Under the pieces are notes generated by a model. That model made no database searches. It was not told the DNA's origin and worked only from the letters and a program-made list of their open reading frames with translations. Shown here in pieces: positions 36,665-46,581 of a stretch of 64,000 bases of DNA (within the stretch, counting starts at the first letter, position 1; the number at the start of each line of letters is the position of its first letter). The position numbers and the translations under genes were made by a program. The stretch comes from Alteromonas halophila. Its GTDB lineage: Bacteria; Pseudomonadota; Gammaproteobacteria; Enterobacterales; Alteromonadaceae. Where the stretch lies: contig NZ_BMXP01000008.1 in assembly GCF_014651815.1 (NCBI RefSeq), forward strand, positions 61,754-125,753, written 5' to 3'.

Positions 36665-39600
36665 ATGCCATCGCCGTCGATGACGATTGACGACATTTAC
36701 GCATTTTTTGATGTTTTGCGTAACTCGAAAAAGTTCGCAGTGGATCCCCGGCACTATCTGTCGGCGATGCAACTGCTGAATCTGCAGGCCCAGTCTGAGC
36801 AGGCACCCGCTATTTCAGACTGGGCATCGGTGCTCGCGCCCATTGTTTGCCGGTCGGCAAAAGAGCAGCGCTTGTTCAAGGTGTATTTCGACGAATGGCA
36901 GGCACAACAACGGTCAATCGCCATCGGGTCCGCCTCGCCACAGGCAATCAATCCCAGCGCAGACGTTCAGCCAGCATCGAGTAGCAGAAGCAGCGCAAGG
37001 TCTACCGCCAACAGAGGCCTTATTGTTGCCGTCATCACTGCGCTTATCGGCATCGCAATGGCGTTGTGGCTGAGTATGGAAACCGGCGTAGATATGCCCG
37101 CCGCGAATGAGCCCGCCACGCAGTCTCCCTCTGAGCGGCCAATTGAAACCAGGCCAAATGCCACCTCTACGTTCCAGACTTCGCCGCTGGTAAGCCATCT
37201 GTTCGAGGCTATGCTCGCAATAGCGCTGGCTTTGGGTATCTGGCTTTTGCGCAACAAAGAGAAGCGCTTTCAGGCGTTTCTTAACAGTGGTGAAATGGAC
37301 GCCAGTTTTGAGTTTTCACAGCTGTCTGTTGAGCGCTTTTTATCACGACTTTACCGGGACAGACAATTCCGGCGCAGTACCGCTAAGTTCCGTCGTCACC
37401 GGCTTATTGAAACCAAGGAACTGGACGCCGAACGCACAACGTTGCTCGCCTCTCAGAACATAGGTTTCACACAGCCACAATACCTGACACGACAATTGTC
37501 ACCTGAATACCTAGTGCTGGTCGACGCAGACGACTCGGGAGCTCACGTCACCAACCTGTTTGATGAACTGATAGATAGCCTCTCCACAGACGGTGCCATC
37601 GTTGACGCCTACTATTATTTTTCCGATCCACGCTACTGCTGCGCCGAGCAGGGCACACAAGAAAGACTGTCGCTTACCACGTTGTTGTCTCGTCACAGGG
37701 ACGCGCGACTGCTCATTCTGAGCTCCGGTGACACCTTGATCCACACTTACACCGGCAAAGTGAAAGACTGGGTCACCCGGGTGTTCGGAGACTGGACGTG
37801 TCGCTGCATTGTGACACCTCGGGTATCGCCCCCCTGGGGCGTGACAGAGTCTGCGCTGATGTCTGCCGGATTCCTGTTGGTGCCGGGTCACAAGCAGGGA
37901 CTGGAGATGCTGGCCACGGTACTTGAAAACCTTTCACTGCCTGAAGGCGAGCACACCAGCGTACACCGGGTTCCGTCGGTACGCATGAACCCATTCCCTG
38001 CAGATCTGATAAAAAATGAGAGTGAGTGGTTACTTTCAGACGCACGCTCTGAACAGGATGTGGAGCGCCTGATTGAACAGTTAAAACTGTATTTGGGCGA
38101 AACAGGCTACGTCTGGCTGTGCGCCTGTGCCATCTTCCCTACGCTGGTCTGGGACATTACGTCGTTCCTCGGCCATTGGCTGGCGCAATCACGCAATGAG
38201 CACCAGCTCAATGAAGATACGTACTTCCAGCTGGCCAATTTGCCCTGGTTCAAGCAAGGCATTATTCCCAATTACCTGCGCATCAGGCTTATCAGTGCTC
38301 TCTCCCCACACATCTGTGACACCTTGCGGCAGTGCATAGAGACCTTACTGGTTAATGCCCTGCATACCCCTGACACCAGCGAATCGGTGACCCTGGGTGT
38401 GCCGGTGACGCCGGAAAAGAAAGACTTCCTGCACGACAAGCTGGGGCGGCTTAAGCCCGACAATCCACTCAAAGATGGACTGCTGATTAATTTTTTAAAT
38501 GGCAAAACACCACAAAAAACTGACTATCAGCTCCCCCATAAAGTGTCACGCCTGTTACAGCCAACGCCGCCCAAAATACCAGTCCGCTATCGCGATACGA
38601 TCTGGCCTGTCACTGTTTCACTGTTGGGTGTTGCGCTGATATGGATTCTCAGCCAGTTTAATCGCTACTCACGCATTGTGGCTGACGCCATAGATACTGA
38701 ATTGTTCGACTTTGTGATCCAACCCACTGGCCTGCTGATTTCCATCAGTGGCTTTATCTTTCTGCTGGTGCAGTGGTCACGGGCAGTCATGGGACACAAT
38801 AAACTCCTTGAACGCTTTGCCTCGCCGGTTGGCCTGCGCTCTGTGCGTGTCCGTTACGCCACGGCACTGTTGCTGGGTATGACGCTTCTTCCTGCACTTT
38901 TTCAGTCACTCCACTTCATTGCCGGATTAGCGGATGAGCCCGCCCCCGTCAATACCCTCGCAAAGCAGGCCCCTACCTCCTATCAACAGAATACACCGCC
39001 TTCGGAGGTGGAAAGCATTGAGGTGGTGGCAACAACTATAGGATTCGCGGATCCTGAAACCGTCTGCCTGACAACCTTGCTGAGCATGGTCGTGGTGTTT
39101 TACCTGCTTTCACTTCACACGCCAAGGCGCTTCGTCTCTCATCGCTTTATGCAGGTAAGTTATTGCAACAGCCTGCAAATAAGTGACATGCTCAAACCGC
39201 TCTCCATGTTAAGGCTCGTCATCGCCGGCGGGATCGGATTGTTAGGCTGGAATTTGATTGAGCAGGGATATTATGTCAGTGACGCAGGCAATTCCGGTCT
39301 GCCTGTGTGGCTGGAAAAATATACCTTATGGGGCATTGGCGTAATGCTGCTGATGACCTTTGTGCTGACCGCTTGCAATCGTTACCTCAAACGCTACCAA
39401 TTGCACCCGCTACGCCTGGCGGTCAGTATCAGTATTATCTCGGTTGCCGCCAGAGCCATTTCTGACGGTCTGGGTTACAGTCTCACGCAACTGATCGCCG
39501 AGCCTGCGGTGATGCTGGCAGATAGCATCAGTACAGAAATAGGCGATTTGACTGATATTGCGCTGTCGGTGGTGATCACGCAACTTTGCGCGGCTCTGGG

Positions 39601-41455
39601 ATTTATGTTGGTCGCGCTTAATGTGTCGGCCCGGCTGCAGGCCCATAAGGCCTCACCCATCAGCTCGTTTTGCCTCAACTGGCCCGCATTTTTATTTGCC
39701 TTGTTACTGCTGATTGCGTTTGATGCCACCGCACAATTACTGCAACTGTATGATGCCGATATCCAGTTTGACGATTACGGCCAGATGCAGTGGCTGTTTT
39801 ACAGCTTAATGCTGACGGCGTGGTTGCTGGGACCGAAATTTGTACACAACACCAGCCTGCCGGCCCTGATGTTTGTCAAACACCCCTTGCATACTGCGCT
39901 GGTGCTGCTTTTGTATTTCGGTGTGGTGTACGGCATACAGATGGTATTGGAGGCAAACAGTGACGTCACCGCCGTGTATCTGTTCAGAGCAGCGTTTGCG
40001 CAAAGTCTGACCTTGCTGTTGCTGCTGGTCGCACTGCGAGGCTGGCTGTATCAACTGGCACGCCCGCAGCCCATTCCATCCACCGCGACCAGCAATCTGC
40101 GTCTTGCCGATTACATGCTTGTAGCGCTGCTGTCGCTGTCCTTTCATATGACCCCGTTTACCTTCGACATGGGCGTATTGCTGCTGTTGCTGCTGCCCTG
40201 GTGGGCCAGTAAGGGCAAGCAGCTGTCTCCCAGAGTTATAGGCACGTTGATCCTGCTCTCGCTTATTACCGTGGATTTCTGGTTATACGACGGAAACCTG
40301 GATGGCCAGATCACTGCCAACCTGTCGCTCTTTTACTTGCTGATTGGCTTAATTTTCTACCACTGGATTCGACAGCCCGATGCCCTTGCCAGACTGCTGA
40401 CCGAGCGTTACCCCGGCGAAGCCATGGTTCTGCTGCTACTACTTTTCCTACCACTTTCACCCACCCTGTGGCTCGAAGCTTCAGACGTCGCAGCGCTGGG
40501 CATTGGCTTTTCTGATGAGTTTGTCATACCGTTTATCGCCGTGTTACTGGGCATGACAGCAATCAAACCTCACCTGGCCGGCATTCTACTCGGCGCTACC
40601 GCCCTAACCTGTCAGTTGAGTTTGCTCTTCCCTGATTTCGGAGTTGAACTCACCGACAGCCTCTTCCTTTACGTACAGAGGTATGACATTTCTGTGCCGG
40701 CCGCCATCGTATTGCTTGGGATCCTGTACAGCACTGGCGCGCTTGTCCGCGCGCGACTGATGGGCAAAAGCCCTCGTGTTTTGCAAACAATCTGGCTGAG
40801 TGCGGTCATCGCGGTGTTTATGTTTGAGTCATTATTGTTGCTCCAGTCCAGTGGCGGAGAAAGCTCACCAAGCCAGAGCAGTGCGCTTGCCGAGGCTGAC
40901 ATAGGCTATTTCAATGCGTTTAGCACGTTACTTATTATGCTGAGTTTTGGTTGCGCCGCCTTCCTGTTTAAAGGGTATTGGCGGTGGGCAACCATTGCTC
41001 TTCTGTTTGCCTTTACCATAGTAAGCATTCCACTGCACCGGGTTAATATTGCTCACGTCCTGTTCGTGTTGTCCGCAGCCGCTGCCTTTTTGCTACTTGG
41101 ACTTCGATTTAGTCATCATCGGGTGCCCATACAGGATGAGCCGTATATGGACAAACTCGCGCCTGAGCCCGTGGCGGCGTCGCCAACACCCCCCATGTAC
41201 TTTACTGAAGTCCCGGCTGCATACCGGTGGGGGCTGATGCTCTTTGATACAATGCTTTTTCTCTGCTGGCCATTTGGCAACATCGACATAAAGCACGGCA
41301 TGCCCAAAGCTTCATCGCCGGATGCCGCCGCGCAAACCAGCACACTCAGACTGGCAGATCGCTATGTGGGTATAATTCGGACTGTGCTGATCGTTATGCT
41401 AATGGTTTTGATAACATTCGATGCTTTAGATCAATTGGTTAAGCAGGTACTGTGA
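36665..41455 (+). CDS. Giant polytopic membrane protein with degenerate vWA-like domain
   Basis: About 1596 residues. An N-terminal soluble segment (1-110, IDDIYAFFDVLRNSKKF) is followed by two helices (about 118-138 and 180-197). A cytoplasmic vWA-like domain lies at about 280-425: PEYLVLVDADDSGAH sits where a metal-binding DxSxS motif would be, and RLLILSSGD follows. After another soluble region come some 20 hydrophobic segments from about residue 650 to the end. The start is ATG 36665 (GGGGTGA upstream) or GTG 36656, which overlaps the ATPase stop. It is probably the client of the MoxR ATPase and could be a membrane effector or channel. No homolog is known to me. Confidence 0.7.
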   Translation: MPSPSMTIDDIYAFFDVLRNSKKFAVDPRHYLSAMQLLNLQAQSEQAPAISDWASVLAPIVCRSAKEQRLFKVYFDEWQAQQRSIAIGSASPQAINPSADVQPASSSRSSARSTANRGLIVAVITALIGIAMALWLSMETGVDMPAANEPATQSPSERPIETRPNATSTFQTSPLVSHLFEAMLAIALALGIWLLRNKEKRFQAFLNSGEMDASFEFSQLSVERFLSRLYRDRQFRRSTAKFRRHRLIETKELDAERTTLLASQNIGFTQPQYLTRQLSPEYLVLVDADDSGAHVTNLFDELIDSLSTDGAIVDAYYYFSDPRYCCAEQGTQERLSLTTLLSRHRDARLLILSSGDTLIHTYTGKVKDWVTRVFGDWTCRCIVTPRVSPPWGVTESALMSAGFLLVPGHKQGLEMLATVLENLSLPEGEHTSVHRVPSVRMNPFPADLIKNESEWLLSDARSEQDVERLIEQLKLYLGETGYVWLCACAIFPTLVWDITSFLGHWLAQSRNEHQLNEDTYFQLANLPWFKQGIIPNYLRIRLISALSPHICDTLRQCIETLLVNALHTPDTSESVTLGVPVTPEKKDFLHDKLGRLKPDNPLKDGLLINFLNGKTPQKTDYQLPHKVSRLLQPTPPKIPVRYRDTIWPVTVSLLGVALIWILSQFNRYSRIVADAIDTELFDFVIQPTGLLISISGFIFLLVQWSRAVMGHNKLLERFASPVGLRSVRVRYATALLLGMTLLPALFQSLHFIAGLADEPAPVNTLAKQAPTSYQQNTPPSEVESIEVVATTIGFADPETVCLTTLLSMVVVFYLLSLHTPRRFVSHRFMQVSYCNSLQISDMLKPLSMLRLVIAGGIGLLGWNLIEQGYYVSDAGNSGLPVWLEKYTLWGIGVMLLMTFVLTACNRYLKRYQLHPLRLAVSISIISVAARAISDGLGYSLTQLIAEPAVMLADSISTEIGDLTDIALSVVITQLCAALGFMLVALNVSARLQAHKASPISSFCLNWPAFLFALLLLIAFDATAQLLQLYDADIQFDDYGQMQWLFYSLMLTAWLLGPKFVHNTSLPALMFVKHPLHTALVLLLYFGVVYGIQMVLEANSDVTAVYLFRAAFAQSLTLLLLLVALRGWLYQLARPQPIPSTATSNLRLADYMLVALLSLSFHMTPFTFDMGVLLLLLLPWWASKGKQLSPRVIGTLILLSLITVDFWLYDGNLDGQITANLSLFYLLIGLIFYHWIRQPDALARLLTERYPGEAMVLLLLLFLPLSPTLWLEASDVAALGIGFSDEFVIPFIAVLLGMTAIKPHLAGILLGATALTCQLSLLFPDFGVELTDSLFLYVQRYDISVPAAIVLLGILYSTGALVRARLMGKSPRVLQTIWLSAVIAVFMFESLLLLQSSGGESSPSQSSALAEADIGYFNAFSTLLIMLSFGCAAFLFKGYWRWATIALLFAFTIVSIPLHRVNIAHVLFVLSAAAAFLLLGLRFSHHRVPIQDEPYMDKLAPEPVAASPTPPMYFTEVPAAYRWGLMLFDTMLFLCWPFGNIDIKHGMPKASSPDAAAQTSTLRLADRYVGIIRTVLIVMLMVLITFDALDQLVKQVL

Positions 41456-41518
41456 CCCTGACAGTTCAAAAGTCAGAATCTAGACCGTCTTTTTAAGTCA
41501 CTGGAAAGTATTTTAAAA

Positions 41519-41605
41519 TGGTGCCCAGGGGCGGACTTGAACCGCCACGACCGTGAGGTCACTAGCACCTGAAGCTAGCGTGTCTACCAATTTCACCACC
41601 TGGGC
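41519..41605 (-). tRNA. tRNA-Leu (anticodon CAG)
   Basis: An 87-base tRNA with encoded CCA. On the minus strand it begins GCCCAGGTGG and ends CCTGGGCACCA, with an acceptor stem GCCCAGG/CCTGGGC. The anticodon stem CTAGC/GCTAG closes the loop TTCAGGT, so the anticodon is CAG. A long variable arm (TGACCTCACGGTCG) is typical of leucine tRNAs. The T-arm carries GGTTCAAGTCC. Confidence 0.97.
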
Positions 41606-41686
41606 AACAAGGGCTGGCTGTTGATACTGCCTGCCGCGTTGTGGGAGCGAAATTTACGCGGAGTCGGCACATTTGTCAACGCTACC

Positions 41687-42367
41687 TTATGACTTTTTTC
41701 CCATTTTTTTGCACTTTGCCACGTGAATGGATAAAAAGTCATCAATCGTGACGTTTTTTGTCCCACCATTGTACGTATAGTACTGCGCAAACCATAACTG
41801 CAGGGTTGCCAGTGCGTCATCCAGGGCATTGTGCGCCGGGGCCAGAGGCAGTCCCAGGCGCTGACGACAAACGGTAAGCGTTGCGCTGTTGGGCGGAAGC
41901 ACCTGATGCTGTTTTTCCAGCTGATAAACCGCGTACTTTAGCGTATCCAGCACCACTATGTTGTCCAGACTGCGTCCATTTTCACGCAGCGCTTTATCCA
42001 GCACACCGGTATCCAGTCGGGCATTGTGAAATACCCAGATGTGCGTGCCGGCGAAGGGCATGAGTGCATCAAGCACGTCGCTGACATGACAGCCCTGCGC
42101 CACCGTGTCTGCGGTTAAACCGTGAATAACCGGGCTTTGTTCCAGCGAACTACTGGTTTTCACCACCTGATAATAAGCACTGTCCAGATCGATGTCCCCT
42201 GCCCTGCCCGATACCCAGCCTGCCGACGTGATTTGCGATGTGGTCACATCCAGCGAAGTCAGCTCCAGATCGATAGCCAGAAACGAAATATCCGAAACAG
42301 GCACGCCTTGCCAGTGTGGCGGCGTTGGCGGCGAACCTAATAACCAGCGTGTGAGTAGCGATAACAC
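41687..42367 (-). CDS. DnaQ-like 3'-5' exonuclease
   Basis: A 226-residue DEDDh exonuclease similar to the polymerase III epsilon domain. Catalytic residues: Asp33 and Glu35 (LAIDLELTSLD), Asp119 (HNARLDTGV), and His179 with Asp184 (AHNALDDALAT). No clamp-binding motif or other domain is evident. It follows the cNMP/CBS/nucleotidyltransferase gene by six bases. This pair is a frequent companion of ActP-type acetate symporters in gammaproteobacteria, but the functional link is unclear. Confidence 0.9.
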   Translation of the reverse strand: MLSLLTRWLLGSPPTPPHWQGVPVSDISFLAIDLELTSLDVTTSQITSAGWVSGRAGDIDLDSAYYQVVKTSSSLEQSPVIHGLTADTVAQGCHVSDVLDALMPFAGTHIWVFHNARLDTGVLDKALRENGRSLDNIVVLDTLKYAVYQLEKQHQVLPPNSATLTVCRQRLGLPLAPAHNALDDALATLQLWFAQYYTYNGGTKNVTIDDFLSIHVAKCKKMGKKS

Positions 42368-42373
42368 TCGTAA

Positions 42374-44206
42374 CTACCCCATGCCACCGGAGAAGGCCAT
42401 CACGGCCGCCTGCTGCGAACGCTCAATGGCTTTAAACGCCGCTTTTAGCTGATGTTTTTCTATGGACGACAACTCACTGACCGAGACCAGATTGTCGGTC
42501 ACATTCTGGGTTAGCTGATGCCGCCAGCGCAGTCGGTTCAGAAACAGCCAGATATCCCTCAGGTTTTGTCCGTCACGGGTCGACAGGCCAGAGTTAGCAG
42601 GCATGTTAGCCAGCCGGGCAGGTGTCGATGGCACCATCACTTCATTAGCAAGGGCGTAAATACGAATAATATTGTTGATAATGGCGATGGCATGCACTTT
42701 TAAGTCAATACAGTCTTTTTTACTGTGGCCTTTTTGGTACACAAACTTCTGGAACATAGAAAGCGGTACGGGCACTTCATTATTATGACGTGCCAGCGCA
42801 GCCAGAAACATCTTCTGTTTCAGCAGCGGCGCCCTGGCTTGCTGTAACTGCCGGAATAACCCAAGATCACCTGCGACGCCCCGCACATCAAGAAAAATAT
42901 TAAAGTGCATAATGGCCTCACTGGTAGGCGCATTCACCCACCCACGCGCCTCTTCAATGGCGTCATCCAGTGCTAGTCGTAAATCCGGATTGCTTGCCAT
43001 TATATTGCCGTCACACAGTTTTATGCCGCATTTGCCCAGCCCCTGACAGACATAATCGGCCATGTCGGCAAACCAGGCAGCCTGCGCCTCATCCGGCTTG
43101 CGCTCAAGTAGCAGGCCATTGTCCTGATCCGACCCCATCGTCTGGTCTTCTCTGGCCTGCGAACCATACACCAGCCAGCAGTAGCCCATTGGCGCGTCAC
43201 CATGATCACGCTGATAAAAGCGAATGAGTTTGCGGGTCATAATGTCCGTGGCCTGCGACAATACTTTACCGGCGATGTCAAAATCACCCGCCCGTTTAGC
43301 ATGGGCAGCAAAATAGTGTGGTAACTGCCACGACAGGCGGGTCAGTTCGTACAGACTCTCGGCTTTGGCAAGCTCGCCAATAATAAATAAAACGTTGCCG
43401 CGCTGGTGTCGGATAATATCTGAGGCCGTCAGCATACCAATAGGCTCGCGGCTGACGCGATCCACTACTGGTAAGTGGTGAATGTTCTTTTCGCTCATCA
43501 GTGCCATGGCATCGAACATGGTGCGGTTATTCGCAATTCTGGCAGGATTTGCCGTCATAATCTCAGAAACTGGCAGGTCGACATCAATACCGCTGGCCAC
43601 CACCCGCGAGCGCAGGTCGCGATCGGTGACAATGCCGCTCAGTTTGTTGTCGCTGGTGATAAGCAACGATGATACCCGCTGCTCAGTCATCACACTCGCG
43701 GCCTGCTGAATAGAGGTGCTTTCAATTGCCGTGACCGGCGCATTATCAATGACATCAGCCAGCGCTTTGTACAGCCACATGGAATTCGACGCTGCGAGCG
43801 CCTGATTCTGCAACGCGTTTTGCCGGCTGTTCTCGAAAAACGCGTTGACGTCGGGTATCGATAAGGTGTGTGCAAATGCCTCAGCCGTGAAACTGAATAC
43901 CAGGCCGGGCTTATCGACGCTCACCGTCAACGGATAACGAGTGTTGTCCATAACCGCGGGATACCCGAAAAAATCGCCCTCACTTAAATGGCGTTCACTG
44001 TCACTGCTGTCTTTAACAGAGAACTGACCATTCTGAATCAGAAATACCCGGCCTTTATGCGCGCCGGTTACGTCACTGATATTGTCCTGCGTGAGATACA
44101 GCAGCGATGCGCCTTTGCAGAGCTTCTGCTGCTGATCGTCACTCAGGCTGTCGAAAGGGGCAGAGACCGTCAGAAAATCCTTCACCTGTTGCGCCATGGC
44201 TGACAT
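42374..44206 (-). CDS. cNMP-binding, CBS and DUF294 nucleotidyltransferase protein
   Basis: A 611-residue cytoplasmic signalling protein. Domains in order: a cyclic-nucleotide-binding-like domain (about 10-125), two CBS domains (about 150-270; VSSLLITSDNKLSGIVTDRDLR and MSEKNIHHLPVVDRV), a DUF294 nucleotidyltransferase (about 290-420; YGSQAREDQTMGSDQDNG with the GS and DxD metal motif), and a DUF294 C-terminal helical domain. The start is the ATG at 44204-44206, eight bases after CAGGAGA; two upstream ATGs at the same site are alternatives. It lies just downstream of the acetate symporter genes and probably modulates them. Confidence 0.92.
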   Translation of the reverse strand: MSAMAQQVKDFLTVSAPFDSLSDDQQQKLCKGASLLYLTQDNISDVTGAHKGRVFLIQNGQFSVKDSSDSERHLSEGDFFGYPAVMDNTRYPLTVSVDKPGLVFSFTAEAFAHTLSIPDVNAFFENSRQNALQNQALAASNSMWLYKALADVIDNAPVTAIESTSIQQAASVMTEQRVSSLLITSDNKLSGIVTDRDLRSRVVASGIDVDLPVSEIMTANPARIANNRTMFDAMALMSEKNIHHLPVVDRVSREPIGMLTASDIIRHQRGNVLFIIGELAKAESLYELTRLSWQLPHYFAAHAKRAGDFDIAGKVLSQATDIMTRKLIRFYQRDHGDAPMGYCWLVYGSQAREDQTMGSDQDNGLLLERKPDEAQAAWFADMADYVCQGLGKCGIKLCDGNIMASNPDLRLALDDAIEEARGWVNAPTSEAIMHFNIFLDVRGVAGDLGLFRQLQQARAPLLKQKMFLAALARHNNEVPVPLSMFQKFVYQKGHSKKDCIDLKVHAIAIINNIIRIYALANEVMVPSTPARLANMPANSGLSTRDGQNLRDIWLFLNRLRWRHQLTQNVTDNLVSVSELSSIEKHQLKAAFKAIERSQQAAVMAFSGGMG

Positions 44207-44289
44207 GGTCATTTCTCCTGGCCTGGGCTTTGGGAACACACCGTCAGAGCGCCGGCATATTCGCATCAACTTTCGATTTCAAACCGCAA

Positions 44290-44320
44290 AGGCCCACTTG
44301 AAAAGCGGGCCCTGGGTTTA
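44290..44320 (-). terminator. Weak hairpin after the acetate symporter gene
   Basis: GGCCCACTT and AAGCGGGCC can pair with one mismatch in the 128-base gap between the symporter and the CBS protein gene. There is only a short T-run on the minus strand, so it may attenuate rather than stop transcription. Confidence 0.35.
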
Positions 44321-44334
44321 CTTATTACACTGCG

Positions 44335-46059
44335 TTAATGAGCCGATGCTTCACCGGATCCTTTAGGATAGCGAATACTTTCCACCAAATCCTGAATGTC
44401 CTGCGGCGCTTCATCGGTCGCTTTAAACACCAAAAACGCAACCAGGAAGTTCACCATCATGCCCAGCGTACCAATGCCTTCTGGCGAGATACCGAACCAC
44501 CAATTCTCGGGCGTGTTAGCAGCCGGGTTCACAAACTTGAAGTAAATGATATACGCGGCGGTGAAGGCAATCCCTGAGACCATACCAGCAATCGCACCTT
44601 TATCATTCATGCGGGTCGAGAAGATCCCCATTATGATAGCCGGGAAGAAGCTGGAGGCTGCGAGGCCAAAGGCAAAGGCGACCACCTGCGCCACAAAACC
44701 GGGCGGATTGATACCGAAATAACCGGCAATGATAATCGCGACGGCGGCGGCCAGCCGGGCATAGAACAGCTCTGCCTTGTCGGTAATGTTCGGCATAAAG
44801 TTACGCTTGAGCAGGTCGTGCGAGACTGACGTGGAAATCACCAGTAGCAGCCCTGCGGAGGTCGACAGTGCCGCCGCAACACCGCCTGCAGCCACCAGCG
44901 CAATGACCCAGGCCGGAAGGTTGGCAATCTCAGGGTTTGCCAGCACCATGATGTCACGGTCCACTTTCATTTCATTAGGACTGTTTGGATCATCAATGCT
45001 GCCTGCAGCATAGAACATCTTGCCGTCGTTATTTTTGTCGTTGAACTCAATCAGGCCGGTTTTTTCCCAGTTCTTAATCCAGGTTGGCGCACTCGCGTAC
45101 GGGGTACCCTGCAAATCCGGGCCGTTGATGGTTTCAATCATGTTCACGCGACCAAAAGAGGCCAGCGCCGGTGCGGTGGTATACAGAATAGCAATGAACA
45201 CCAGTGCCCAGCCTGCTGACTTGCGAGCGTCACGCACTTTCGGCACGGTGAAGAAGCGTACGATAACATGCGGCAACCCGGCCGTACCCACCATCAGCGC
45301 GAAGGTGATAAAGAACACATCGATAGTACTCTTGGTCCCCGACGTATACTCATTAAACCCAAGCTCTACGGAGAGGTTGTCGAGTTTCTCCAGCATATAC
45401 ATTCCCGAGCCGTCGGCCAGGGTCGCACCAAACGCGGTTTGTGGCAGAATATGCCCGGTGACCATCATCGAGATAAAGATTACCGGTACCAGATAAGCAA
45501 AGATCAGCACGCAGTACTGTGCAACCTGCGTATAGGTGATCCCTTTCATACCACCAAGCACAGTATAGAAGAATACGATGGCCATACCGATAATTACCCC
45601 GGCCACAATATCAACTTCCAGAAAACGGCTGAATACCACGCCAACGCCACGCATCTGCCCGGCGACATAGGTAAAGCACACGAAGATAGCACAGAACACG
45701 GCCACCGTACGGGCAGTTTGCGAATAGTAGCGGTCACCAATAAAATCCGGTACTGTAAACTTGCCGAATTTACGCAGGTACGGGGCCAGACACAATGCCA
45801 GCAACACATAGCCACCGGTCCATCCCATCAGATAGACCGCGCCGTCGTAGCCCATAAAGGAGATCAGGCCTGCCATTGATATAAACGAGGCTGCCGACAT
45901 CCAGTCTGCGGCAGTAGCCATGCCGTTGAGTACAGGTGGCACACCGCCACCAGCAACATAAAACTCATTGGTAGAACCGGCTCGCGCCCAGATGGCAATA
46001 CCGATATACAGCGCAAAGGATGCGCCAACAATAATAAAAGTGAGTAATTGAACATCCAT
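44335..46059 (-). CDS. actP: Sodium:solute symporter, acetate permease (ActP) type
   Basis: A 574-residue SSS-family symporter with about 13 helices. The N-terminal segment YVAGGGVPPVLNGMATAADWMSA and the later YTQVAQYCVLIFAYLVPV match ActP-like permeases that take up acetate with sodium. It follows the DUF4212 small subunit by four bases; that pairing marks the VC_2705-type subgroup. The TACGAC motif upstream of the pair, shared with acs, and the nearby CrbS and CrbR genes support an acetate role. The exact substrate is inference. Confidence 0.9.
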   Translation of the reverse strand: MDVQLLTFIIVGASFALYIGIAIWARAGSTNEFYVAGGGVPPVLNGMATAADWMSAASFISMAGLISFMGYDGAVYLMGWTGGYVLLALCLAPYLRKFGKFTVPDFIGDRYYSQTARTVAVFCAIFVCFTYVAGQMRGVGVVFSRFLEVDIVAGVIIGMAIVFFYTVLGGMKGITYTQVAQYCVLIFAYLVPVIFISMMVTGHILPQTAFGATLADGSGMYMLEKLDNLSVELGFNEYTSGTKSTIDVFFITFALMVGTAGLPHVIVRFFTVPKVRDARKSAGWALVFIAILYTTAPALASFGRVNMIETINGPDLQGTPYASAPTWIKNWEKTGLIEFNDKNNDGKMFYAAGSIDDPNSPNEMKVDRDIMVLANPEIANLPAWVIALVAAGGVAAALSTSAGLLLVISTSVSHDLLKRNFMPNITDKAELFYARLAAAVAIIIAGYFGINPPGFVAQVVAFAFGLAASSFFPAIIMGIFSTRMNDKGAIAGMVSGIAFTAAYIIYFKFVNPAANTPENWWFGISPEGIGTLGMMVNFLVAFLVFKATDEAPQDIQDLVESIRYPKGSGEASAH

Positions 46060-46063
46060 TGGC

Positions 46064-46330
46064 TTATTCCTCGTCTACACCGTACTTTTTGTCCAGAGCA
46101 TTCATTTTGGCCATATAGACAAAGATGAGTGCGACGAACACATATATTGCGCCCTGCTGGGCAAACCAGAAGCCCAGTTTGAAACCAAAAAACTGGATCG
46201 CGTTTAACGCATCTGCGAACAGAATCCCGGCACCAAAGGAGACTACAAACCAAACAATTAAAAGCTTGGTAAGGAGCGACAGGTTCTCCTTCCAATAAGC
46301 TTTTTTGTCATCATCGTTTCTAAATCCCAT
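46064..46330 (-). CDS. DUF4212 small subunit of the sodium:solute symporter
   Basis: An 88-residue protein with two helices, the small partner found next to VC_2705-type SSS transporters. The start is the ATG at 46328-46330 because GAGGA lies nine bases upstream; a GTG at 46345 overlaps that site. The central part (LIVWFVVSFGAGILFADALN and FWFAQQGAIYVFVALIFVY) matches the family. First gene of the symporter operon. Confidence 0.92.
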   Translation of the reverse strand: MGFRNDDDKKAYWKENLSLLTKLLIVWFVVSFGAGILFADALNAIQFFGFKLGFWFAQQGAIYVFVALIFVYMAKMNALDKKYGVDEE

Positions 46331-46504
46331 CGTGTTATTCCTCACTTAAGGTTAATAAGATGCTTTTATTTTACATTTACCTAACAAGCGAATTTTATGG
46401 CAACGACCGGTTGTTCGTGAACGCTAAAACGTATCCCATTACACCAAACCCCGCATTTATAGGCGTTTCGGATATACTCTAGTCCCGCAAGGGGGATTAA
46501 AAAA

Positions 46505-46520
46505 TGAGACCATGGTCGTA
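46505..46520 (-). promoter_or_regulatory. Candidate CrbR operator between the symporter operon and crbS
   Basis: On the minus strand this reads TACGACCATGGTCTCA, matching the TACGACNNNNGTCTNA pattern also found at three places between acs and the porin gene. It lies 175 bases upstream of the DUF4212 start and 62 bases before crbS. That CrbR is the binding protein is an inference. Confidence 0.6.
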
Positions 46521-46581
46521 GGTAGGACTTTCAGAACTTGCGTATAATGCAACCAGCAATGTTAACAAGAGGTTATAGAGA

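Noticed and set aside
45268..45879. Plus-strand open frame of 203 codons inside the acetate symporter gene
   Set aside because: Antisense shadow; the symporter on the other strand is full length with clear motifs.
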